Shown piece after piece: positions 23,040 through 29,395 of a DNA stretch of 29,395 bases. Within the stretch, counting starts at the first letter, position 1; every line of letters begins with the position of its first letter. Made by a program: the position numbers and the translations under genes. Source of the stretch: UBA8752 sp049610565 (GTDB lineage Bacteria; Bacteroidota; Bacteroidia; Flavobacteriales_D; Sanyastnellaceae); NCBI GenBank assembly GCA_049610565.1, contig JBMYZR010000029.1, positions 1 to 29,395 of the forward strand, written 5' to 3'. The notes below the pieces were generated by a model, which was given only the letters and a program-made list of their open reading frames with translations, was not told where the DNA came from and searched no databases.

Positions 23040-23477
23040 TCAGCGTCCCCGCTCGATGTCCCGCGCCTGATCGCGGTCCTTGATGGTGTTCCGCTTGTCC
23101 ACGAGCTTCTTGCCCTTGGCCACGGACACGTCCAGCTTGGCGTACCCACTCTCGGAGATGAACAGACGGGTGGGCACCACGGTGACGCCCACATCCCTCA
23201 ATTTGCGCTGGAGCTTGGTCAACTCCGTCCGCTTCAGGAGCAGCTTGCGGATCCGGCGCGGCTCGTGGGTCACGTATCCCGCATGGTCGTAAGGCTCAAT
23301 GTGCATGTTGAAGATGAAGAACTCGTCGCCCTGGAACCGACAGTAGGCCTCGACGATGCTCGCCTTGCCGGCCCGGATGCTCTTGATCTCGGTGCCCTGC
23401 AACTGGATGCCCGCCGTGTACGCGTCGGTCAGGAAGTAACTGAACGCCGCCTTCTTGTTCTTGATCTCCACCGCCAT
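23040..23477 (-). CDS. smpB: SsrA-binding protein SmpB
   Basis: A 145-residue RNA-binding protein that delivers tmRNA to stalled ribosomes in trans-translation. The family features are complete: N-terminal IKNKKAAFSYFLTDAYTAGIQLQGTEIKSIR, central GDEFFIFNMHIEPYDHAG, HEPRRIRKLLLKRTEL, and the basic C-terminal tail KGKKLVDKRNTIKDRDQARDIERGR, which folds into the mRNA channel. The length is slightly under the E. coli protein. The minus strand has TTATTTTG 8 bases before the ATG, an imperfect promoter box. The tmRNA gene itself is not seen in this window. Confidence 0.97.
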   Translation of the reverse strand: MAVEIKNKKAAFSYFLTDAYTAGIQLQGTEIKSIRAGKASIVEAYCRFQGDEFFIFNMHIEPYDHAGYVTHEPRRIRKLLLKRTELTKLQRKLRDVGVTVVPTRLFISESGYAKLDVSVAKGKKLVDKRNTIKDRDQARDIERGR

Positions 23478-23551
23478 TGGGTGTGCAAAATAACGCCCGA
23501 CTGCGGGCGCGGCGCGTCCAACCTTTTCGGCGTGCGTGCGTCCTTTGTGCG

Positions 23552-25234
23552 GTGATTCGCATTCTGCTCCTGTTCCTCCTCCTCGTGTCCGGCACCGGAT
23601 TCACGGCCCAGACGGTCGGCTTGTGGTCCAATACGGCCGACGCCTTCGACGGCTACACGCTCGTGGCCCCCACCGGCGCCACGCGGACCCACCTCATCGA
23701 CAACTGCGGGCGCATCGTCAACCAATGGGACAGCGAATTCCGGGCGGGCGAGTCCGCCTACCTCCTCGATGACGGCTCGCTGCTGCGCACGGCGCGGCAA
23801 TCGAGCACGGTCTTCACCGGCGGCGGAATGGGCGGTCGCATCGAGCGGTTCACCTGGGACGGCGACCTCATCTGGAGCTACACCCTCGCCAACGACACGG
23901 CCCACCACCACCACGACATGGCGTGGATGCCCAATGGCCACCTGCTCATCATGGCGTGGGAGTACCGCTCCCCCGAAGAGGCCGCCGCAGCGGGGCGCCT
24001 GGACGCCGGTCCCCTCTGGCCCCCGATGATCATCGAGGTGGTGCCGGAGGGCGACAGCGGCGGGGAGGTCGTCTGGGAATGGCACGCCTGGGACCACCTC
24101 ATCCAGAACGCCAACCCCGACCTGCCGAACTACGGAAGCCCCTCTGACCACCCCGGCCGGTTCAACGTGAACTACGCCGACGTCAGTGGCGGCGGCGGAA
24201 TCGGCGGGCCGGGATCGGGCACCGGCGGGGACTGGTTCCACTGCAATGCCCTGGCCTACCACCCCGGGCTCGACCAGATCATCCTCAACTCGAGGAACTG
24301 GAACGAGTTCTACATCCTCGACCACGGCACGACCTCCCAAGAGGCGGCCGGGGAAGCCGGCGACCTCCTCTACCGGTGGGGCAACCCGGAAGCCTATGGG
24401 CGGGGACTGGATGCAGACCGCGCCCTCTTTTCCCAGCACGATCCGCATTGGCTGTTCGAGGAGGGGCCCACGTCCAACGGGAGCGACCCGTCGGCCACGG
24501 TCCTCCTCTACAACAACGGCAACAACCGGCCCGATGGCCCGATGAGCACCGTGGAGGAGCTCACCCTTCCCCTGCAGCCCGACGGCAGCTATCTCCTGGC
24601 CGACGATGCCCCCTTCGGTCCCGACGCGCCGGATTGGACCTACCCCGAAACGCTGGACCCGGATTTCTTCAGTCCCAACATCAGCGGCGCCCAGCGGCTC
24701 CCCAACGGCAACACGCTCATCTGCGAAGGCAACTCCGGCCACCTCTTCGAGGTCACGTCGGCAGGCGAGACGGTCTGGGAGTACGTCACGGCCTACAACC
24801 AGTTCGGCGCCATCGTCCAGGGCAACAACCCGTTTGGCAACAGCACCTTCCGCGCGTACCGGTATGCGCCCGACCACCCCGCGTTCGATGGGCGGGACAT
24901 GACCCCGGGCGACCCGGTCGAATCGAACCCCCTCCCCTTCGATTGTCAGCTCTACCCAGCCGCGGTGGACACCACCACCCAAGCGGTGAGCGAGGCTGAC
25001 CTGGTCCTGCGCATCGGCCCGAATCCCGTTGCCGACCTCCTCCATGTGACCGCTGCCCGGCCCTTGACCTGGACCCTCCTCGATGTAACCGGACGGCCCG
25101 TCCTGCCTCCTGCTGAGGTCAGGAGACGGCACACGATCGAGGTCGCCCCCCTTCCTGCCGGGGTGTACCACCTGTCCCTGTCCGATGCCACGGGCCGTAC
25201 ATGGGGCACCCGTAGGATTCTCATTCAACACTGA
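23552..25234 (+). CDS. Secreted arylsulfotransferase-like protein with T9SS sorting domain (paralogue 1)
   Basis: A 560-residue exported protein. The GTG at 23552 is chosen because it begins the signal peptide (IRILLLFLLLVSGTGFTAQ); the open frame upstream is Arg-rich and overlaps the smpB promoter area. The main domain (about 22-470) is a repeated beta-propeller-like region related to ASST/arylsulfotransferases: HHHHDMAWMPNGHLL, DWFHCNALAYHP, LLYRWGNPEAYGRG, SQHDPHWLFEEG and QRLPNGNTLICEGNSGHLFEV. The last 75 residues form a Por-type T9SS tail (LRIGPNPVADLLHV, LLDVTGRPV, GVYHLSLSD). In known ASSTs conserved histidines carry the sulfuryl group; which His would do so here is not clear from sequence. 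The second paralogue follows after 29 bases. A binding protein rather than an enzyme remains possible. Confidence 0.87.
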   Translation: MIRILLLFLLLVSGTGFTAQTVGLWSNTADAFDGYTLVAPTGATRTHLIDNCGRIVNQWDSEFRAGESAYLLDDGSLLRTARQSSTVFTGGGMGGRIERFTWDGDLIWSYTLANDTAHHHHDMAWMPNGHLLIMAWEYRSPEEAAAAGRLDAGPLWPPMIIEVVPEGDSGGEVVWEWHAWDHLIQNANPDLPNYGSPSDHPGRFNVNYADVSGGGGIGGPGSGTGGDWFHCNALAYHPGLDQIILNSRNWNEFYILDHGTTSQEAAGEAGDLLYRWGNPEAYGRGLDADRALFSQHDPHWLFEEGPTSNGSDPSATVLLYNNGNNRPDGPMSTVEELTLPLQPDGSYLLADDAPFGPDAPDWTYPETLDPDFFSPNISGAQRLPNGNTLICEGNSGHLFEVTSAGETVWEYVTAYNQFGAIVQGNNPFGNSTFRAYRYAPDHPAFDGRDMTPGDPVESNPLPFDCQLYPAAVDTTTQAVSEADLVLRIGPNPVADLLHVTAARPLTWTLLDVTGRPVLPPAEVRRRHTIEVAPLPAGVYHLSLSDATGRTWGTRRILIQH

Positions 25235-25263
25235 CGACCTTGCTCCCGCATTCCACAACGACC

Positions 25264-27657
25264 ATGACCCCACGCCTGCTTTCCCTGCTTTTTGCCCTCC
25301 TCCTGGCGGGCTCCCTGCCCGCACAGAACACCGTCGGCACCATTGCTTACGATCCCGACCTCTACACGGAAGGGTACACGATGATCTACCCGCACAACCA
25401 GAACCGGGCGATGCTGCTGAACGCTTGCGGCGAGGTCGTCCACGACTGGACCGTGGCCGAGGACCGGCGCCCCGGCAACACCGCCTACCTGCAGGAAAAC
25501 GGGGACATCATCATGACCTCCCGGCCGGCCTCCGTCGGCGACGACCCCATCTGGGCCGGCGGCGGTGGCGCGACGATCGAGCGCCGCACCTGGGACAACG
25601 ACGTCCTGTGGAGCTTCAGCGCCAACAACGACAGCCTGCGGTTGCACCACGATTTCACCGTCACGCCGAGTGGCAACGTCATCGCCATCTGCTGGGAGGT
25701 CCTCGACAGCCTCGAGTGCATCGAGAATGGCCGCGACCCGTCCCTGCTCACCGGCGGCGAGCTGTGGAGTGACAAGCTCATCGAGCTTCAGCCCGACGGC
25801 ATGGGCGGCGCGGACATCGTCTGGGAATGGCGCGCCTGGGACCACCTCGTCCAGGACTTCGACAGCACCAAGGCCAACTTCGGCGTCGTGGCCGACAACC
25901 AGAGCCGCATCGACCTCAACTACGGCTCGCTCAGCAACCAGCCCGCCGACTGGCTCCACATGAACGCCGTCGACTATTGGCCCTACACCGACGTCAACCA
26001 GATCGTCATGAGCGTCCCGACCTTCAACGAAATCTGGGTCATCTGGCACGGTGGATTCTTCGACGGGGACATCATCTACCGCTGGGGCAATCCGGCGGCC
26101 TATGACCGCGGGGACAGCACGCACCAGCGCCTGTTCTACCAGCACGACATCCACTGGGGCAATGGTCTCGGCGTCAATCCGGGCAACCCCGACTTCACCA
26201 AGTTCTTCCTCTTCAACAACCGCGTGCCCAATGTCGACACGACCGGCACGCACAGCGAGGTTGCGACCCTGTCCCCCCTCTTCGATGAGTACCCGGAGCC
26301 CGGCGGATCGGTGTATGAATTCGATTTCGACAACGGCCGGTGGGGCCCGGAGGACTTCGAATGGACCTACACCCAACCCGGCCTCAACAGCTCGGGACTC
26401 AGCTCCTACCAGCGCCTCGGCAATGGCGGAAGCCTCATCTGCAGCGGCCGCACCGGCGAGCTGTTCGAGCTCACCGAGGCGGGAGACCTCGCCTGGCAAT
26501 ACCGGACGCCGCTGCTGGCGGGCGCCCCGGTCGAACAGGGCACCGAACTCCAACTCAACAACAACCTCACCTTCCGGGCCGACCGCTACCCGGCGGACTT
26601 CCCGGCCTTTGACGGGCAGGACCTGTCGTCCGGCGAGGTCATCGAGATCAACCCCACTCCGCTGGAGGTCTGCGCGGCCGCCCTGTGCGAGGACCTGCTG
26701 GCCTGCAACTATGGCGAGGAAGGCGACTGCGATTACGTCGATGCCAACGCGCCCGATGGCACCCTCGGCCCCCTGTTCCTCGGATTGGTCGACGAGGCCT
26801 GTGCCGACGGGTATGCCGTGTACGACGACCTGATCATCGGCATCACCCCGGCCACGGGCGACTTCGCCGGCTATGCCTGGGACATCTCCCCGGAGGTCGA
26901 AGCCATCCTCGTCGCGGCCGGTCAGACGGATGCCCTGAACGAACTCAACGCGCAGGTCCTGTCCGTCTGCGGGGACATCATGACGGTCTTCAACACCGAG
27001 ATCGGTGTCGGCGGCCCCTCCACCTTTGATGGGTCCGGCTGGGTCTGGCCCCAGTTCAACGGCTACATGGCCCCGGTGTCCGGTTTCGATGCCGGCTGCG
27101 GCGACCCTGCCGCCTGCAACTTCGACCCTTGCTCCATCCCGTCCGACAGCCTGTGCTCCGCCATGGTGGGCGTGACCGCCACGGACAACGAGACCGGCTT
27201 CCTCTCCTGCGAAGTGACCGGTGGAATCGCTCCGTATCAATTCGAACTGCTCGACGGCGCCCTCCAGCCCACGGGCATTGAAGGGGGAACGGGCAACCTG
27301 TCCATTGCATGGGGCGGACTGCCTGACGGCGCGTATTGCGTGGAGGTCACCGATGCCGCCGGCTGTGTGGAGGTGTTCTGTGACACCCTCGGCGTCAGCC
27401 AGGTGGGCGAGCAGCTGGCGACCCGGTTCGCCATCCAGCCCAATCCGGCACGGGACGCCGTCCAGTTGGCACTGCCGGCCGAATGGTCCGTGCGGTCCAT
27501 CGTGTTGAGGGACGCCACAGGCCGCGAGGTGATGGCACCGACCCTTGCGTCGGCGTCGGCACCGGTCTACGTGGGCGGCCTCGCCAACGGCACGTACCTC
27601 GTGGAGGTCCGGCACGCGGATGGCGTGGCCATCGAACGGTTGGTGGTGCGCCACTGA
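25264..27657 (+). CDS. Secreted arylsulfotransferase-like protein with Cys-rich, SprB-like and T9SS regions (paralogue 2)
   Basis: A 797-residue exported protein; the ATG at 25264 gives the signal peptide MTPRLLSLLFALLLAGSLPA. The ASST-like region (about 20-460) matches paralogue 1 block by block: RLHHDFTVTPSGNVI, DWLHMNAVDYWP, IIYRWGNPAAYDRG, YQHDIHWG and YQRLGNGGSLICSGRTGELFEL. It then has an insert absent from paralogue 1: a Cys-rich motif ACNYGEEGDCDY (near 478), about 120 residues of unknown fold, a second Cys motif DPAACNFDPC (near 613), and an SprB-like repeat (CEVTGGIAPYQFELLDG to VEVTDAAGC). The end is a Por-type T9SS tail (FAIQPNPARDAVQLAL to LVEVRHADG). The histidine of GNSGH in paralogue 1 is Glu here. 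The pair looks like a tandem duplication followed by divergence. Confidence 0.87.
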   Translation: MTPRLLSLLFALLLAGSLPAQNTVGTIAYDPDLYTEGYTMIYPHNQNRAMLLNACGEVVHDWTVAEDRRPGNTAYLQENGDIIMTSRPASVGDDPIWAGGGGATIERRTWDNDVLWSFSANNDSLRLHHDFTVTPSGNVIAICWEVLDSLECIENGRDPSLLTGGELWSDKLIELQPDGMGGADIVWEWRAWDHLVQDFDSTKANFGVVADNQSRIDLNYGSLSNQPADWLHMNAVDYWPYTDVNQIVMSVPTFNEIWVIWHGGFFDGDIIYRWGNPAAYDRGDSTHQRLFYQHDIHWGNGLGVNPGNPDFTKFFLFNNRVPNVDTTGTHSEVATLSPLFDEYPEPGGSVYEFDFDNGRWGPEDFEWTYTQPGLNSSGLSSYQRLGNGGSLICSGRTGELFELTEAGDLAWQYRTPLLAGAPVEQGTELQLNNNLTFRADRYPADFPAFDGQDLSSGEVIEINPTPLEVCAAALCEDLLACNYGEEGDCDYVDANAPDGTLGPLFLGLVDEACADGYAVYDDLIIGITPATGDFAGYAWDISPEVEAILVAAGQTDALNELNAQVLSVCGDIMTVFNTEIGVGGPSTFDGSGWVWPQFNGYMAPVSGFDAGCGDPAACNFDPCSIPSDSLCSAMVGVTATDNETGFLSCEVTGGIAPYQFELLDGALQPTGIEGGTGNLSIAWGGLPDGAYCVEVTDAAGCVEVFCDTLGVSQVGEQLATRFAIQPNPARDAVQLALPAEWSVRSIVLRDATGREVMAPTLASASAPVYVGGLANGTYLVEVRHADGVAIERLVVRH

Positions 27658-27677
27658 GGCCCGACCTTTCTGCTGCG

Positions 27678-28460
27678 ATGAACGACGACACCATCCTGAC
27701 CTCCCGGGAGGGCGGGGTCTTGACCTTGACCCTGAACCGCCCCGCTGCCTTCAACAGCTTCACACGCCCGATGGCCGCTGCCCTGCAGGCAGGTCTGGAC
27801 GAGGCAGCCGGGGACGACAGCATCCGCTGTGTCGTGCTGACCGGCGAGGGCAAGGCCTTCTGCGCGGGCCAGGACCTCAAGGAGGTGACGGCCGATGACG
27901 CGCCTCCGCTCGAGGACATTGTCCACGGCACCTACAACACGACGGTCCGGAAGATCCGGGCGCTGGCCAAGCCGGTCATCGCCGCGGTCAACGGCGTCGC
28001 GGCCGGGGCCGGGGCCAACATCGCGCTCGCCGCGGACCTCTGCGTGGCCACCGAAAGCGCGCGGTTCATCCAGGCCTTCTCCAAGATCGGCCTGATCCCC
28101 GACAGCGGCGGGACCTGGATGCTGCCCAAGCTCATCGGCCTGCAGCGCGCCACGGCCCTCGCCTACCTCGGCACCCCGGTGGGCGCCCCGGACGCCGCCG
28201 CGATGGGCATGATCCACCGGGCGATTCCCGACGCCAACTTCACGGAGGAGGTGCAGGCCCTGGCCCACCACCTTGCCGCCATGCCCACCCAGGGACTCGC
28301 CTTGACCAAGGCCGCCTTCAACGCCGGTTTCGAGCAGGACCTCGATGCGCAACTCGACACCGAGATGAAACTCCAGGCAGAAGCCTCACGTACAGAGGAT
28401 TACGCCGAGGGCGTGGCCGCCTTCCTCGAAAAGCGGAAGCCGGCGTTCAAAGGACATTGA
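27678..28460 (+). CDS. paaG: Enoyl-CoA hydratase/isomerase, PaaG-like
   Basis: A 260-residue crotonase-fold enzyme. The ATG at 27678 gives MNDDTILTSREGGVLTLTLNRP; a longer in-frame extension into the preceding gene is rejected. Oxyanion-hole motifs are AFCAGQDLKE and NGVAAGAGANIALAADL. IGLIPDSGGTWMLPKLIG carries the Asp used by PaaG, rather than the Glu of hydratases, and EGVAAFLEKRKPAFKG is a typical PaaG ending. PaaG isomerises ring 1,2-epoxyphenylacetyl-CoA to oxepin-CoA in aerobic phenylacetate breakdown. No other paa gene is in the window, so a different acyl-CoA isomerase role is possible. A DUF551 gene follows after 3 bases. Confidence 0.85.
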   Translation: MNDDTILTSREGGVLTLTLNRPAAFNSFTRPMAAALQAGLDEAAGDDSIRCVVLTGEGKAFCAGQDLKEVTADDAPPLEDIVHGTYNTTVRKIRALAKPVIAAVNGVAAGAGANIALAADLCVATESARFIQAFSKIGLIPDSGGTWMLPKLIGLQRATALAYLGTPVGAPDAAAMGMIHRAIPDANFTEEVQALAHHLAAMPTQGLALTKAAFNAGFEQDLDAQLDTEMKLQAEASRTEDYAEGVAAFLEKRKPAFKGH

Positions 28461-28463
28461 CCC

Positions 28464-28760
28464 ATGACGAAGGACCGCTGGATTTCCTGTTCGGACCGCC
28501 TGCCCGAGAACGGCCAGCGGGTGCTGGGCGTGGTGCCGGGCAATGAGGTCCTGTTGCCGGGCAAGGCGCGGTTCGAACTTCGCGACGTCCTGGTCCTGCG
28601 TTTCATGGAGAACTTCTTCGCAGCCCAGCCGGACAAGGCCGACGCCCACGGCCGGCATTTCTGGAGCGGCGAAGGGGCCTCCAACCAATACTTCGAGGCG
28701 GTCACGCACTGGATGCCGATGCCCAAGGCGCCGGAGCCGCCGGCCTCCGAAGACGCCTGA
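28464..28760 (+). CDS. DUF551 domain protein
   Basis: A 98-residue protein with the DUF551 hallmarks: opening DRWISCSDRLPENGQRVLGV and closing VTHWMPMPKAPEPP. It lies 3 bases after the PaaG-like gene and probably shares its transcript. DUF551 is widespread in phages and bacteria and has no established function. The middle (LRDVLVLRFMENFFAA) is not distinctive. The gene converges on the DUF4359-like gene, 3 bases away. Confidence 0.85.
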   Translation: MTKDRWISCSDRLPENGQRVLGVVPGNEVLLPGKARFELRDVLVLRFMENFFAAQPDKADAHGRHFWSGEGASNQYFEAVTHWMPMPKAPEPPASEDA

Positions 28761-28763
28761 CGG

Positions 28764-29081
28764 TCAGGAATCCTTGATCGGGAAGAACTGACCGGCCATC
28801 CCCACGAACACGTGGGTCCTGCCTGCGATGTCGATGGTGTAGACCGAGGCGACCGTCAGGTCCTGCCGCTGGGCGAGCTGGGTGCCCGCCGCGCCGGCGA
28901 TTTGTCCCAGTCCCTTCCGGAACGCCTTGCCGATTTCCGATTCCCCGGGCGCATCGTCCGCCAGCTCCTGCTGGACGTATTCGGCGAGGAAGGCGCTGAA
29001 GGCCTCGTGGTCGGGATTGGTCACAAACAGCGCGCCTCCGGCAAGGAGGAGAAGGAGAATCAGGTTGCGGATGAACTTCAT
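28764..29081 (-). CDS. Small exported or membrane-anchored protein, DUF4359-like
   Basis: A 105-residue protein with an N-terminal hydrophobic anchor or signal (FIRNLILLLLLAGGALFVTNPD). It continues with HEAFSAFLAEYVQQEL, a helical middle, and a C-terminal beta region VASVYTIDIAGRTHVFVGMAGQFFPI. The NP-x-x-x-x-F/Y start and the GMAGQFF end resemble the DUF4359 family, a tentative assignment by eye. Its start codon overlaps the rsmE stop as ATGA, so translation is coupled to rsmE. Function unknown. Confidence 0.75.
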   Translation of the reverse strand: MKFIRNLILLLLLAGGALFVTNPDHEAFSAFLAEYVQQELADDAPGESEIGKAFRKGLGQIAGAAGTQLAQRQDLTVASVYTIDIAGRTHVFVGMAGQFFPIKDS

Positions 29082-29395
29082 GGTGCGTTGAGGATGTGGA
29101 AAGCCTGGACGGCATACAGCGCTGCGGTCTCCGTGCGAAGGCGATGCTCGCCAAAGGTGACGGGCGTGAAGCCGGCCGCGGCGAAATGCTGGATTTCCTC
29201 CGGGTCGAAATCGCCCTCAGGGCCGATGGCGATGAGGGCATCCCGCTGACGGGGCAAGGCCTCCGTGATCGACCGGCGACGCCAATCGGGGTGTTCGGGA
29301 ACCGGACAATGGGCGAGACCGAGCCAGGGGCCCACCCCTTCCGCGGTGGACACGCCCTTCAGGGCTTCCTCCAATTCGATGGCGGGCATCAATTC
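29078..29395 (-). CDS. rsmE: 16S rRNA (uracil1498-N3)-methyltransferase, C-terminal part
   Basis: About 105 C-terminal residues of RsmE, a SPOUT-class methyltransferase that methylates U1498 of 16S rRNA. The knot motifs are visible: IAIGPEGDFDPEEIQHF (usually IGPEGGF), then FGEHRLRTETAALYAVQAF. The full protein is normally about 235 residues, so the gene continues beyond the right edge; TTG and ATG codons near the edge are internal. It overlaps the DUF4359-like gene by 4 bases. Confidence 0.93.
   Translation of the reverse strand, partial: ELMPAIELEEALKGVSTAEGVGPWLGLAHCPVPEHPDWRRRSITEALPRQRDALIAIGPEGDFDPEEIQHFAAAGFTPVTFGEHRLRTETAALYAVQAFHILNAP

Noticed and set aside
23477..23551. Start of the first ASST-like gene at 23477
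   Set aside because: The upstream 25 codons are Arg-rich, antisense to the smpB promoter region, and would bury the signal peptide; the GTG at 23552 places it at the N-terminus.
25225..27654. An 809-codon minus-strand open frame
   Set aside because: It mirrors the second arylsulfotransferase-like gene, which has a signal peptide and T9SS tail. The antisense product has no domain or signal.
27483..27677. N-terminal extension of the PaaG-like gene
   Set aside because: It overlaps the T9SS tail of the preceding gene in another frame and lacks crotonase features; the ATG at 27678 gives the normal length.

Overview
This is a GC-rich chromosomal window from a member of the Bacteroidota, most likely a Flavobacteriales-type lineage with an unusually GC-rich genome. 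The evidence is three secreted proteins with type IX secretion (T9SS) C-terminal sorting regions (a CHU_C/gliding-type tail at 2080-4473 and Por-type tails at 23552-25234 and 25264-27657), repeated TAnnTTTG promoter boxes of the Bacteroidota housekeeping sigma factor, few clear Shine-Dalgarno sites, and gene families common in that phylum (DUF983, DUF2061, MBL-rhodanese). Genus cannot be assigned from the sequence alone. No rRNA, insertion sequence, integrase or CRISPR array was seen.

Layout. 1-125 is the tail of a plus-strand gene. 157-4899 is a tight minus-strand trio: a small secreted protein, a PKD/P-domain surface protein and a Upf1-like helicase. 4980-6146 is a lone GNAT-like protein, followed by abutting tRNA-Lys and tRNA-Leu genes with promoter and terminator, then an ammonium transporter (6632-7924). 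8061-10082 holds a DEAD-box RNA helicase and a Crp/Fnr-type regulator.

10141-16398 is sulfur-themed: a SulP anion transporter, an MBL protein with two rhodanese domains, a tRNA-Leu, then on the minus strand cysC, a DUF2061 membrane gene, cysD and cysN. These could bring in sulfate and make APS/PAPS. No PAPS or sulfite reductase is present in this window. 16399-16703 is a 305-bp gene-free stretch with poly-T runs and a strongly structured segment ending in a 13-bp hairpin: a candidate small RNA or leader.

16704-23477 is mostly housekeeping: DUF983, an MsbA-like ABC exporter translationally coupled to purB, an MBL hydrolase, pyrD, an unrecognised 188-residue protein and smpB. 23552-27657 encodes two tandem secreted beta-propeller proteins related to arylsulfotransferases, each with a T9SS tail. 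27678-29395 holds a PaaG-like enoyl-CoA hydratase/isomerase, a DUF551 protein, a DUF4359-like small protein and the C-terminal part of rsmE, which runs off the right edge.

The most interesting points are the unexplained structured RNA region upstream of the sulfate-activation operon, and the presence in one window of sulfate activation genes and two secreted arylsulfotransferase-like paralogues.
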